A stretch of 64,000 bases of DNA from Onthophagus taurus (GCF_036711975.1 NC_091976.1:4402001-4466000), one strand, 5' to 3'. Positions 1 to 10,669 are shown, numbered from the stretch's first letter. Program-made: numbers and translations. The notes: generated from the letters alone by a model not told the origin.

Positions 1-290
1 TAAATATAAAAGATGGGGCATCAATCTCAAAATATGATACGGAATATTTAAACAAATTATACCAAGATGGACAACAATCTGATAATTCAAGTCAATGTAG
101 CTGTAAAATCTGTGACGATGATGAAACGATATGTATAAATCTATCCACATAAATTAACGGATGCACTAATGTGTACTCCGCCAAGATCGCCACTTCCACC
201 AACGTTTTATGACAATCAAAGAAGAGAAGTAATCCGTGAAATACCAGAAGGTAGCGAAATTGATATAGTATTAACAATCACGACGTAGCA
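1..290. other. Unassigned left edge of an old Polinton relic
   Basis: No convincing gene. A forward reading from base 1 has a Cys pair (CSCKIC) and then several stops by about base 150. By position, upstream of a coiled-coil gene and an integrase, it probably belongs to the same decayed Polinton, but nothing in it can be assigned. Confidence 0.3.
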
Positions 291-755
291 GTGGAAATAA
301 TAGTGAATCAAGAAATACTAATGGTCTTAAACGTAAAAGTACAAACTTCAAACTATTGTATAGCATATGAGATACAATGCAAAATAATGCAAACAATATT
401 TAACAATGAAACTTATATGAAATATAGGGATAAAATCTTGAAGGAAATTGATAAAGCTAAAGCGGAAATTACTTTAGATTATCGCTCAAACTTCGTTAAT
501 TTGAAAAATCTCACCGAAACCTCTATAAATAACTCTGCAAACGAAATCATAAACATTAAAAAGCAAATTATTGATCATAAAACATACAATGACAAGTCAT
601 CCGTGACGATAAACAATCTTAGCGCTGAAATTCTAAACCTTAAAACTAAAATTGATGAAAATAAGGTAGAGGTAGATAAGGAATTCATATATTTTAACGA
701 TACTTTGTTTCATATTGTAAACTCAGTTAAAACATCCAACGAGAATATTCGATAA
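291..755 (+). pseudogene. Coiled-coil protein remnant of an old Polinton (fibre-like gene, 3' part)
   Basis: About 154 codons rich in Asn, Lys, Ile and Leu with heptad-like spacing, so a coiled coil is likely. It ends 8 nt before the start of an integrase reading frame. The intact Polinton at 27753-28883 has the same order, a coiled-coil fibre-like gene immediately upstream of integrase on the same strand. No N-terminal glycine-rich head is visible, and the first codons look like decayed sequence, so this is probably the tail of a truncated gene. The identification rests mainly on position and composition. Confidence 0.45.
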
Positions 756-1368
756 TACCATCAATGGCTAAAGTATCCAAAGCAAAGGAAACCATAGTTG
801 TAGAACTACATCGTCCGACTAGGCGTATATTTCCTCGACGAAGAACTATACTAAAGGGGATCGATGATCTATGGCAAGCTGATCTTATTGAAATGATTGA
901 GTTCGCTAAAGTTAATTCCGGAAATAAATACATTCTAGTCGTTATCGATTGTTTTTCAAAATACCTATAGACTCGACCGCTAAAAACCAAATCAGCCACG
1001 GATGTTACTCACGCGTTACGCACAATCTTATCTCAAATCGGACATCGCACACCTCACAACCTACAAACGGACAACGGTAAAGAATTCTACAACAATTAAT
1101 TTAAAAAATTGATGGAAGAATTTAACATTTACCATTATTCTACGTTCAGCGTTATGAAAGCTTCGATGGCTGAACGCGTTATTAGAACTATAAAACAAAA
1201 ATTGTATAAATTGTTTAGTCTTTACGGAAATCATATATGGCTGCAAACTTTAAAAGATGTAACATTAAAATACAACACAAAACATAGTACCACAAGGTTA
1301 GCACCAGCTCAAATTAATTCGAAATCCGTTGAAAACGATTTACTTAAAACGGTGTACAACCACATTAA

Positions 1369-3329
1369 CCCTAGAACACATACATAAACATTGCAACTAT
1401 AAACACATAGATGGGGTAATTTATTACCCCATTATATAAAACACATTATTATATTCAAATTTTTAATCGTTATGAAAATTACATATAGTAATGCTTCGTT
1501 TAATGCCTAAACTATCATTTTTTACAAGAAAAGCAAATATCAAGTCTATGATCAGTGCATACGGGCTTATTGCACTTAACGCAGCATATTTTTGATTTTC
1601 GATCTTTAATCCTTGGACACAAGTGGCACCGTCCAGATTTTAACCGTTTGGCTGGCAATTCATCTTCCTCTGGTGTATTTATATCTAATACTTTCTCTAT
1701 ATCTTTTCTGAGCTCATTTGGTAATTTACCTTTCAATCTATATTCCATATAATTTCGTGCTAACTGTACACCAAGTTTATTCAAAAATTGTTTTCGATTT
1801 GGTTTGTCAGGTTTAGTTGATAAGTTAAAAATTATGTAAGCATTAATACCAGCCTGATCAACCATTCCAAACAAAAATCTTAATGGCCATCGTTTAGTTT
1901 TTCGCGCAACTGTATAATTATGCGCCATTTGATCAAAGGTATCAACCGCCCCTTTTGTGGAATTGTAAAAGAGGATAATCTCCGGCTTTTTACTTTGTTC
2001 ATCTATTGTTGCTGTCGAATGGACAGTGGAAAGCAATATTACCGATTTTGAACGTTTTGGTGTAAAGGATACCAAGGTTGTCTTTTCAGCAAAGGCGAAT
2101 TGTGATGAAAGAATTTCTTTCTTTCTATTAGGTAGAAAAGATGGCGGTATCTCCCTTTTATTATTACGTAGAGTTCCTACTATGGTCAGTTTATGATTTT
2201 TTAACATATCATGAGCGAGAGGTATAGACGTAAAATAATTGTCCATAGTAATGTTCCTATTCGTGCCATAGATTGGTTCTGCTAACTTTTTTACTATTTG
2301 AGTCGACACAGGTTCCTTACTTATTCGATCTTCCTTGCCAATGTACGGTAGAGCGCTGACCATGTAATATGTTCTGCTGTCACACATAGTATTTATTTTC
2401 AAGCCATATTTGTCAGGCTTGGAAGCTATATAAACTCGAAAAGGGCAATTACCGCGAAAACCCAATAACTGTTCGTCTATTGTACAATATGCATGAGGTG
2501 TGTAGCATTCTGTACAATTTTTTATAAATGGTTCCCACAACTGCCTTATCGGTGCAAATTTATCCTGTCGATTTCGTATATTTTTGTCATCAAATCTTAG
2601 ACAACTCAATAAAAAGGTAAACCGTGGTTCACTCATTATGCACTTATAAATTTTGGGGCCTTCATTAGAAAACATTTCCCGTACTACGAAATGTGCATCT
2701 TTTCTTACGCCTGCTATGTAAAGAATGCCAATAAGTGCTAAAATTTCACTTACATCAGTAAATTGTACATATCTAGTGTCCATATTATAGCATAATTTCT
2801 GCCTTTCAATCTCCTGATTCGTATAAACTACAATGCTTTCGATCATATCAGCAGTAAATAAAATTTTCCATGCTTCGAATTCATTAGTTACGTTTTTGGC
2901 TGGTCCTTGTAGCCCCGGTATTTTTACAACTATGTTACGGTGTTGAGTTTTTGTTCTTGGTGGTTCCAGTGTTGACCATTTATACCCATTTTTACCCAAA
3001 ATTACATTTTTTTTACTAGAACCAGAGGAATCGATGATTTCCGAATCAGAAATATCGCTTTCCGAAATTTCATTTTCATACTCTGAAATAGGTTCTACGT
3101 TGTCTTCATATTCACTACCCTCACCATCTGATTCTATTTCTTCATACCACTTCAATGCTGTGGCTTCAAAATCAGCATCTGTATATTTTACATTCTTTCG
3201 CGTAGACATCCTCTACAAAATTTATATTTATTTATATGTATAGAAAAAATACATACATTAATACATACTGGGGTATTTAATTACCCCAATCCACTTGTAA
3301 TTAAAAAACTATAACGACTACTTCTAGGG
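1369..3329 (-). mobile_element. piggyBac-like transposon PB1, complete
   Basis: 1961 bp bounded by CCCTAGAA at 1369-1376 and its inverse TTCTAGGG at 3322-3329. TTAA duplications lie at 1365-1368 and 3330-3333. Subterminal copies of a TGGGGTAATT/ATTACCCCA palindrome lie at about 1412-1435 and 3269-3290 and may be internal transposase-binding repeats. It carries one uninterrupted transposase gene on the minus strand and sits inside a dead Polinton integrase. Because ends, TSDs and ORF are intact it looks recent and potentially able to move. Confidence 0.95.
1515..3209 (-). CDS. piggyBac transposase, full length
   Basis: 564 codons without a stop. The acidic N-terminus is followed by the DDE_Tnp_1_7 (piggyBac) core with its characteristic stretches CTIDEQLLGFRGNCPF (about residues 255-270), ITMDNYFTSIPLAHDML (about 320) and STKGAVDTFDQMAHNY (about 420). 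The last two hold acidic residues at the places of the family's second and third catalytic Asp. The C-terminus is the Cys-rich domain expected for TIR binding (CHLCPRIKDRKSKICC and onward). Length is normal for the family. It cuts and pastes at TTAA without footprint. One of the few genes here with no visible lesion. Confidence 0.95.
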   Translation of the reverse strand: MSTRKNVKYTDADFEATALKWYEEIESDGEGSEYEDNVEPISEYENEISESDISDSEIIDSSGSSKKNVILGKNGYKWSTLEPPRTKTQHRNIVVKIPGLQGPAKNVTNEFEAWKILFTADMIESIVVYTNQEIERQKLCYNMDTRYVQFTDVSEILALIGILYIAGVRKDAHFVVREMFSNEGPKIYKCIMSEPRFTFLLSCLRFDDKNIRNRQDKFAPIRQLWEPFIKNCTECYTPHAYCTIDEQLLGFRGNCPFRVYIASKPDKYGLKINTMCDSRTYYMVSALPYIGKEDRISKEPVSTQIVKKLAEPIYGTNRNITMDNYFTSIPLAHDMLKNHKLTIVGTLRNNKREIPPSFLPNRKKEILSSQFAFAEKTTLVSFTPKRSKSVILLSTVHSTATIDEQSKKPEIILFYNSTKGAVDTFDQMAHNYTVARKTKRWPLRFLFGMVDQAGINAYIIFNLSTKPDKPNRKQFLNKLGVQLARNYMEYRLKGKLPNELRKDIEKVLDINTPEEDELPAKRLKSGRCHLCPRIKDRKSKICCVKCNKPVCTDHRLDICFSCKK

Positions 3330-3989
3330 TTAAGATTGCTGGTAAAGGAAAATTTTAAATTGGTGACATCGTTCGAATTAGTAAATATAAACATGTTTTT
3401 GATAAAGGCTACTTGCCCAACTGGACTACTGAATTATTTAAAAGTGTTAAAGTGCAAATTACAAATGTAACCTATATATTGGAAGATATCAACGGGCAGT
3501 CGATTAAAGGAGCGTTTTATGAATTTGAACTTCAAAAATCTAGACAATCGGATACATATCTTGTTGAGAAAGTGTTAAAACGTAAAAAGAATATGCTATA
3601 TGTAAAATGGTTAGGTTTTGATTCAACGCATAACAGTTGGATATCATCTCTCGGTATACATAGCGTGTCTTATGTTTTACAGTTAGTTTAAGGGCGGCCG
3701 CACATTTGCTACTTTTTGATCCGATTGTCGGAAACGATTGTCGTATCCGACTATCTGACGCTCAAATAACTGTAGTTTTATACGACCATATCGCAAACCT
3801 ACGATCCGATATCAGGTCGGACGTCCGACTCGGATGCAGGCCTAGTGCATCCTACTAGTCGGTCCGACAAAAAATCGAAGCAGACTGTCGAAAGGCGCGC
3901 TGTGCATAGTTCTCGCATGCTAAGCCGCAAACATACGATTATTTTGTCAGATCTGGCGCGACAGCAGGTGGGTTGTGACGTGTCTGTGA

Positions 3990-6091
3990 CACACAAACCT
4001 GTGCGATACCGAACATCTAATTACTTCGATCGAAAAATATCCGTGTTTGTGGAATGTTAGCCACGAATCTTATCATGATCGCGACTTAAAAGATCATGCC
4101 TGGGAACAAGTGTGCTTGGAAGTAATTAAGGATTGGGACGTTACAAGTGACGAGGACAAAAAGAAGAAACGTAAGTGAAACAATATTTATTTATAATGTT
4201 AGTAAATAATTACTATAGCGACTTAGTTATTTATGCGCCTATATTGCCAAGGTATTTCCCCAGCCTGTGAAACAAAGTACTCTGAAAAATTGTCTCGAAC
4301 ATTTCGGCTTTGATTGGTAGATCTGTGTTGTGAACATCTAAATGGATTATCTTCAAAATAATGAGTAAGAGAATCTTCAACGTTATACCCATCTCTTGCG
4401 CGTACAAAATTATGTAGTACGCACGCTGTTTTTGTGACCAGTACTGCAAAATCTGGTGGAATGGTCATACTATTATGAAAGACCCTCCACTTGTTTGAAA
4501 GGATTCCAAATGTACACTCTACAAGACGCCGTGCCCGACTTAGCCTATAATTAAAAACTCGACGTTGTTCGTTCAAATTGTTTCTAGGGTAAGGTCTCAG
4601 AAAATTTATATTTAGAGCGAAAGCTTCGTCGCCCAAAAATACATATGGCAGCGATGGATTATCAGTATTCGGCAATGCTTTTGGAGCAGGCAAATTGAGC
4701 TCATTTCTAGCAAGTTTTTTCCCAAAGGTCCAGTCGTTAAAGATGTTGCTGTCACTTTCTCGCCCATAGGCACCCACATCAATTGCAATAAAACGATAGT
4801 CGGCATCAACAACAACCAACAGAACTATAGAAAAATATGTCTTATAGTTATAATAGTTGGAACCACTGTGCAGTGGACAAATCAGTCGCACGTGTTTTCC
4901 GTCTACTGCGCCTAGACAATTTGGAAAATTAGCTTTGTTATTAAAATTCTTTGCTATTTCTTCCCATCGTTCTTTTGATATGGTGGTTGCAATTCCAACG
5001 GTTTTAAAATTCTCCATATTGCTTCACACGTATCATGTACGATGCTAGATACGGTTCTGCTTCCCATTAAAAAATGCACCTAATTTTACACATGAGAGCA
5101 TTACCTCAACAGTCTACCGTAGTTGAACAAAGCATATCTTTCAATTATAGCTACCTACATAGGTAGCTATAATACACGGAGTTCTATAAGTACAATAAAA
5201 AGTTTTTAATTTCAGGTGTCGAGTTAAAAAAGAAATGGAACAACGTACGTGATTGCTACCGGAGAGATTTCAATAAAGTGAAACAAACTCCAACAGGATC
5301 GGGTGCTACAAAAGTGAAGAAATATGTTTACACCGATCTTCTAACATTTCTAGCTCCCGTTATGCAGAGTAGATGGTAAACACAATAATAAATATACATT
5401 TCTACAATATTTTATGAATGCATCATGTATCGATTCAAGTTAAAGTAAATGTTTCATTTTGTTTTTAAGTCACGAGCGTAATTACGACGACGCAGGCGAA
5501 GGAACTTCAAAAACTGGAACTAGAAAAGAAGAAGATAGTCAAAACGCAATTGTGGAAGACTATATCACGGAAGAAAAACCTACTAATGCGAAAAAGAAAA
5601 AGGTTGCTGAGAAAGATGTGCCAACGCAAATACTAGCTATAATGAAACAGAGAAAAGAACAACCCATACATGATGACGACGATACAAAGTTTTTGTTAAG
5701 TTTCCGAAGTGACATGGAAGCAATGAACAGAACTCAGAAATTGGATTTCAAAATTGGCATGTTACAGCTACTAAAACAAATTAGCGAACCGCCACGAAAT
5801 GTTCATTCCTCGCTTTCGTCGCATACCTTCAGTTCACAAAGCCCTCAGATGGTATGCTCTCCAAGTCCTCCGAGTCCTCTACACATGAATCGATATAATA
5901 TTGGCCGTAACACAGAATGTGCCACATATACAGTGCTGATGCCACAGAATCCAGAACATAGTACCGTTGGGTCTGCATCTTTGCATCAACCACGATCACA
6001 ACAGCAACCACCACCACGATCATCACAAAATAGTATGTTAGAGTGTGCTGATAATGATCTTATACATGAATATTTGAATTTTCGAAAATAG
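3990..6091 (+). CDS. Harbinger H1 MADF-domain (Myb-like) protein, spliced
   Basis: Three exons: about 3990-4170, 5216-5375 and 5470-6091, with GTAAGT...CAG and GTAAAC...AAG introns that keep phase. The N-terminal half is a MADF domain: KYPCLWNVSHESYHDRD, then AWEQVC, then after the first intron KKKWNNVRDCYRR. A variable Ser/Pro/Gln-rich middle and a short C-terminal tail follow. In PIF/Harbinger elements this partner binds TIRs and brings transposase to the nucleus. No in-frame ATG follows the upstream stop at 3987-3989, so the true start (perhaps an upstream mini-exon) is unresolved. The transposase nuclease exon lies inside intron 1. Confidence 0.8.
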
Positions 6092-6412
6092 TATGATAAT
6101 AGTATGATAATAAAAATCTTACCTGAGAGTAACAGCTAATCGTTCTTCTGTAGAAATTGCAAGTCTCAAATGTGTGTCCTTTTTCGTTATGTCTTTCCGA
6201 ATCAAATTGAGAAGTTCATTGAATGAATTAATTGACATTCGATAATAATCGAAAAATTTTTCCGGATGAGCACGTAACTTATTATGCAAAATGTAAAACT
6301 GGCTTTGTTGAAGTCTTTTCGTATTTAACGGATGTATCCAGTAGCGACGTTTTCTTTTTTTTCTCGGTTGTGATAATAGAAAAGCAATCGCCAGAAGTTC
6401 GTCGCCCTCCAT
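4223..6412 (-). pseudogene. Harbinger H1 transposase (two large exons, apparently frameshifted)
   Basis: Exon 1, 6412-6123, starts at the second Met of the frame (MEGDELLA) and ends at a GTAAG donor. It carries the usual N-terminal helical region with basic WIHPL and ending EERLAVTLR. The last exon, 5017-4223, is a DDE_Tnp_4 nuclease: GAVDGKHVRL (first Asp), IDVGAYGRESDSNIFN (second Asp), GDEAF, and VECTFGILSNKWRVF (Glu). The expected helix before the nuclease (SRTVSSIVHDTCEAIW) lies at about 5060-5010 in a different frame, so a 1-nt shift sits near 4985-5010. I could not find the usual ATG-motif start of that exon either. Probably inactive. Confidence 0.8.
5144..5173. repeat. Perfect 13-bp hairpin
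   Basis: Arms ATTATAGCTACCT (5144-5156) and its exact inverse (5161-5173) with a 4-nt loop. It lies inside Harbinger H1, in the intron common to both genes. Role unknown. Confidence 0.8.
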
Positions 6413-6600
6413 TTTCTTTTGCGACGCGTTACACCGGAGTATGAAACTCAAATGAGATCAAAATCGGATGTACATATTTTGTCGGTAGTGTGCAGTACAG
6501 CGTCAGATAGTTGGATACGACAATCGTTTCCGACAATCGGATCAAAAAGTAGCAAATGTGCGGCCGCCCTAATGTAGGTTTTTTCACACATCACCGCATC

Positions 6601-7170
6601 ATGAACGTTTACAACGAGAACGAGTATGCCACAATCCCCTGGGATCTAATCCGGGGATTTGTGAGTTACATCTCCCAAATGTAAGTTATACCTATACTAT
6701 AATTAATTTTTCCATATGTAATATTAATTTTTTAGCCTATTATGATTGTGACCACCAATGGTGGTTTTGAGGACTCGCTCGTCCAGGGGGGCGCATAGTT
6801 TATAGCTATGTGACCCCCACAGATTTTTTAATAATTTCTGAGAGCGAGGTCGTGCCATCTCATTTTTTTATACTCTGTAAGTATTTTTTCTTTTTACTTT
6901 AATTTATTAATTTTTTTATACTTTTATTTATAGTCGGAGGAGTAATTTTACCACCGCCACCGCTTATCCCATTAGATATGGTCGACTTAACCGGCGAAGA
7001 AGGTAATGATGACTTGAAAACTAACTGTTTTTTACTTTTTAATTAATTGTATTTTTTACAGCGGAAGGATTGATCTTACAGCGGGTGCGGGTGGTGGTGT
7101 AGACGCTGTTAATTCTGTGGTAATAGACATAGATATTACCACAGAAAACGATTCAGCGGTAATTGAATTC
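6601..7170 (+). pseudogene. PWDLIRG exon-array gene, copy I (four exons)
   Basis: A small multi-exon gene seen in several copies here. Exon 1 at 6601-6680 (ATG, then NEYATIPWDLIRG), donor GTAAGT. Exon 2 at 6736-6876, coding start PIMIVTTNGG. Exon 3 at 6934-7002, reading GGVILPPPPLIPLDMVDLTG. Exon 4 from 7062, reading DLTAGAGGG. This copy lacks one G in exon 1 (CGGGGA against CGGGGGA at 9305), and its exon 2 has a 6-G run that puts TAG in frame. It is therefore probably dead, although all splice sites are present. Family unknown to me. The last exon of the gene (see 8161-8450) holds the FLPKR motif found in Polinton TIR genes. Confidence 0.6.
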
Positions 7171-7180
7171 AACGGTAATT

Positions 7181-7217
7181 TAATATTACATATGGAATTT
7201 TTCCATATGTAATATTA
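7181..7217. repeat. 15-bp intronic hairpin, copy 1
   Basis: TAATATTACATATGG at 7181-7195 and its inverse at 7203-7217, with a 7-nt loop, immediately before an exon acceptor. Confidence 0.85.
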
Positions 7218-7499
7218 ATTTTTTAGCCCATTATGATTGTAACCACTAATGGCGGTTTGGAGGACTCGCTCGTGCAGGGGGGGCGCATAGTTTATAGCTA
7301 TGTGACCCCCACAGATTTTTTAATAATTTCTGAGAGCGAGGTCGTGCCATCTCATTTTTTTATACTCTGTAAGTATTTTTTCTTTTTACTTTAATTTTGT
7401 ATTAATTTTTTATACTTTTATTTATAGTCGGAGGAGTAATTTTACCACCGCCACCGCTTATCCCATTAGATATGGTCGATTTAACCGGTGAAGGTAATT

Positions 7500-7536
7500 T
7501 AATATTACATATGGAATTTTTCCATATGTAATATTA
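7500..7536. repeat. 15-bp intronic hairpin, copy 2
   Basis: The same arms at 7500-7514 and 7522-7536. At the related sites near 6706, 9362 and 16937 only the right arm exists, so the hairpin is tied to the duplication junctions of copies II and III. Confidence 0.85.
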
Positions 7537-7690
7537 ATTTTTTAGCCCATTATGATTGTAACCACTAATGGCGGTTTGGAGGACTCGCTCGTGCAGGGGG
7601 GGCGCATAGTTTATAGCTATGTGACCCCACAGATTTTTTAATAATTTCTGAGAGCGAGGTCGTGCCATCTCATTTTTTTATACTCTGTTA

Positions 7691-8033
7691 ATTATTTGTT
7701 GTTTTATTGATTATATATTTTTTATTATATTATGTATTTACCCTCACGTTATCAAGTTATCCGTTGCACGGCGTAAAAATTGATTCGTCGTCAACGCGAC
7801 ATTCGTCGTCAACGCGATAACAAACAAAACATAAAAATATAATTATTCACAACTCGAACGCACGTCTTTCAATGTTTGGCTGTTGCAAACAAATAAAAAT
7901 AAGGTATTTTTCACGAAAGAAGTTTTTCAACCAGTGCAACCCAGAGAAACCCAGATATTATTTAAACATACTCTGTAAGTATTTTTTCATTTTACTTTAA
8001 TTTTGTATTAATTTTTTATACTTTTATTTATAG
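7691..8033. other. No gene seen
   Basis: AT-rich sequence with a short repeat of CGTCGTCAACGCGA (about 7786-7815). It interrupts the exon array between exon 2 of copy III and exon 3 of copy IV and is probably an unrelated insertion; I could not find its ends. Confidence 0.4.
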
Positions 8034-8450
8034 TCGGAGGAGTAATTTTACCACCGCCACCGCTTATCCCATTAGATATGGTCGATTTAACCGGCGACGG
8101 TTTAACCGGTAATGATGACTTAGTTGGTTTTTTACTTTTTAATTAATTTTATTTTTACAGAGGAATTGATCGATCTAACAACGGGTACCGGTGGTGGTGT
8201 AGGCGCTGTTAATTCTGTGGTAATAGAAATAGACATTACCACAGATAACGATTCAGCGGTAATTGATATATTTTTATTAGAGGATAGTTTTTCGGTGTTT
8301 TTACCGAAACGCATGGCTGAGGAGATGACTGATGAAGACATCGATTCGCTAAGTTCAATGTGCATCATCTATGGAGGGGAGAAAGAAGTTGGACAAGTCA
8401 ACAATGCGCACCTAGTATCGTTTTGTGAAAAATCTCCTCAACCAAATTAA
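8034..8450 (+). pseudogene. PWDLIRG exon-array, copy IV, with terminal FLPKR exon
   Basis: Exon 3 copy at 8034-8109, then a terminal exon at 8161-8450 behind a TTTTTACAG acceptor. The terminal exon reads through DLTTGTGGG into a domain with FLPKRMAEEMTDEDI and LSSMCIIYGGEK and stops at 8450. The same domain occurs in the Polinton gene D proteins (YLPLRIAEAITDEEL, then MSLVYLGKR) and in a fragment at about 46850. So the exon array is a spliced relative of the small FLP-motif proteins in Polinton TIRs. Function unknown. Confidence 0.6.
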
Positions 8451-8454
8451 GTGT

Positions 8455-8580
8455 TAAAACACATTGATTCGCTAAGTTCAATGTGCATCATCTATGAAGG
8501 GGAGAAAGAAGTTGGACAAGGCAACAATGCGCTCCTAGTATCGTTTTGTGAAAAATCTCCTCAACCAAATTAAGTGTTAA
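8455..8580 (+). repeat. Tandem duplication of the FLPKR exon end
   Basis: About 125 bp repeating 8330-8454, including the GTGCATCATCTATG stretch and the stop. A similar doubling is seen at 15576-15715, so it arose before these copies separated. Confidence 0.8.
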
Positions 8581-8629
8581 AACATAATGAATGTAACTAC
8601 TAATCTTTTTGGCAATAAAATTAGAAAAA

Positions 8630-8711
8630 ACGGTTTTTGAGTTATAAACACAACTCAAACACTGAATACTCAACTTCTAAAATACTTAACTCTTTATAAC
8701 TCAAAAACCGT
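8630..8711. repeat. 19-bp inverted repeat, MITE-like
   Basis: ACGGTTTTTGAGTTATAAA at 8630-8648 and its exact inverse at 8693-8711, spaced by 44 bp. No clear TSD. Confidence 0.75.
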
Positions 8712-9236
8712 GATGACTAGAAAAATTCTACGTGCACCATTGGTTTCTACGTGAAAAAATCTATTAGAACCCGTTTTTACGTTTCCGGATAGCCGAGATA
8801 CAGGAGGTGTCTGAAAATCGTAAATTTTGAAACACTCCCTGTATATCAAAAACGAAGAGGGCTATGAAAATTTGGTTTGCGCCATTGTAAATTTCACAAA
8901 TAAGTAGCTCAGGTTCGCGAAAGCCGCAACTTTCTATCTTTCATAATAACTGAGATACCCTGCAAACCCATCGAAATTTGGACACCTGTACATTTTATAT
9001 AGTTCCACATAATTTTCCTTTGCGAAGTTTAAATTCATAGATTCGAACGGATAACAGTATGAGTTAAGATATACTTTAAGATCAACGATGTTCAAGTGAT
9101 CGAAGAAAGTGCAGTCGGAAGCGACGTGATCTTTTCTCTTAGTTTGAAACCCAACTATAACGTATTGAGGTCGACCCCTGTTGGACGTTGATGTGACCGA
9201 CCATATCTAGTTAGTTTAAAGTAGGTTTTTTTAATG
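8712..9236. other. No gene seen
   Basis: Non-coding sequence with phrases such as ACACTCCCTGTATATC that resemble decayed MITE termini. No paired end or TSD was found. Confidence 0.35.
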
Positions 9237-9252
9237 CATCATCATCATCATC

Positions 9253-9960
9253 ATGAACAACAACAATGAAAACGAATATGCAACAATCCCCTGGGATCTA
9301 ATCCGGGGGATTTGTGAATTACATCATCCGAATGTAAGTTATACCTATACTAGAATTAATTTTTCCATATGTAATATTAATTTTTTAGCCCATTATGATT
9401 GTAACCACTAATGGCGGTTTGGAGGACTCGCTCGTGCAGGGGGGCGCATAGTTTATAGCTATGTGACCCCCACAGATTTTTTAATAATTTCTGAGAGCGA
9501 GGTCGTGCCATCTCATTTTTTTATACTCTGTAAGTATTTTTTCTTTTTACTTTAATTTTGTATTAATTTTTTATACTTTTATTTATAGTCGGAGGAGTAA
9601 TTTTACCACCGCCACCGCTTATCCCATTAGATATGGTCGATTTAACCGGTGAAGGTAATGATGACTTAGTTTTTACTTTTTAATTAATTTTATTTTTTTA
9701 TAGAGGAAGTAATCAATCTTACAGCGGGTGATGTAAACGCTGTTAATTCTGCGGTGCAGTATAGGTATGGGCGTTCTGGACCAAAATCCCATAAGATTTA
9801 ACATTGGGGGTCCGAAATCACATTTTATCCCCACCATTATCTGTTGAAGGTAATGATGATGTAGTTAGTTTTTTACTTTTTAATTAATTTTAAATTTTTT
9901 ACAGGTGGAGTTATGGTATCGCCACTGGTGTTGGTAATGATGATCATGTGATCGTTATCG
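9253..9960 (+). pseudogene. PWDLIRG exon-array, copy V
   Basis: ATG at 9253 directly after a (CAT)n tract. Exon 1 at 9253-9333 (27 codons, NEYATIPWDLIRG, then CELHHPN). Exon 2 at 9389-9529 with a 6-G run giving an in-frame TAG. Exon 3 at 9589 to about 9655. Exon 4 from 9704, soon degenerating. After about 9760 the reading is lost, though a shortened GGAGTTATGG exon copy is visible near 9905. Confidence 0.55.
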
Positions 9961-10669
9961 CTGACTCCATGAGCGCATCACACTTAGTATTTTATAAAAT
10001 CTTTAATTTGTTATGTGTGATTACAGTATTGTATTGTATAAAATTAAATTAATATATAAGAAATTAATTAATATATTTTATTTAACTTATTTTATTTAAC
10101 ATGTTTTATTTACATTTCATTGAATATCCTATGTACATGTGATGAGCATTCCGTTTTTAATAGCAACCTGAAGTTGGGGCGTCTTAAGCAAAAGTTACAC
10201 CAATTTCCAAACTCTAGAATAGTATCGCCACACTCTTCTGTTGAAACTATTTCATGATCGATTTTACATTCTTCATTTGCTACTACGAATAGCCGTTCCG
10301 CAAAATAATCTTTGAAACCTCTAACATATATGTTATAGCGCCTTATACAATCATGACACACCCCACCATGCGCTGTTTTATAATAGCACCACCACATACA
10401 TATCTGCTGATTATCTTCAAAGATTGCATCACTTTGAAATTTTTATAAAAATTAGCATCCGTTGTTTATTCATTAATTTGCTCCTACCTACCTATAACTA
10501 CTGAAATGGAATGATAGCGCTTTTATACACCGATGATTCATTTCATAATTAAACGTTTCCCGTTCGATACATAGCATTTCATAATTTATATTGTGATCAT
10601 ATGCACCCACTATCTCATCCCAATTATCTTCAACCCAGGTGTTCCATAGCGCTAATACTAACCCCCAGG

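Larger units (their letters stand above)
764..3691 (+). pseudogene. INT: Polinton retroviral-type integrase, broken by stops and a piggyBac
   Basis: Start ATG at 764. The frame matches the intact integrase at 26806-27744: catalytic-core start (DLWQADLIEM), then a core stretch ending in ASMAERVIRT around 1150-1180, then a C-terminal chromodomain-like segment at about 3545-3660. In-frame stops are TAG at 968-970 (a TGG Trp codon in the intact copy) and TAA near 1098 (CAA in the intact copy). PiggyBac PB1 then splits the gene at a TTAA. Codons on either side of 1365-1368 and 3330-3333 continue in one frame if a single TTAA is kept, so PB1 arrived cleanly. The last codons run into unrelated sequence at about 3640. 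Dead copy. Confidence 0.88.
3692..6569. mobile_element. PIF/Harbinger element H1
   Basis: 2878 bp with 70-bp TIRs (3692-3761 and 6500-6569, one mismatch) beginning GGGCGGCCGCACATTTGC. The 3-bp TSD TAA is at 3689-3691 and 6570-6572. It carries a transposase (minus) and a MADF-domain protein (plus) whose exons interleave. The TIRs are nearly identical but the transposase gene shows damage, so the copy is probably recent yet non-autonomous, or its splice structure is misread. Confidence 0.93.
7171..7690 (+). pseudogene. PWDLIRG exon-array, partial copies II and III
   Basis: Copy II: exon 2 at 7227-7368 and exon 3 at 7428-7493. With seven Gs and five Cs, its exon 2 is open throughout (Q-G-G-R-I-V-Y-S-Y then TPTDFLIIS) and its phase matches exon 3. 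Copy III: exon 2 at 7546-7686 with seven Gs but four Cs, which closes the frame, and no donor at its end. Neither copy has exon 1, so these are tandem segmental duplicates of the internal part of the gene. Confidence 0.55.

Noticed and set aside
3799-4060. Two ORFs of 65-71 aa near the H1 left end
   Set aside because: Subterminal H1 sequence; only the MADF frame from about 3990 shows domain similarity.
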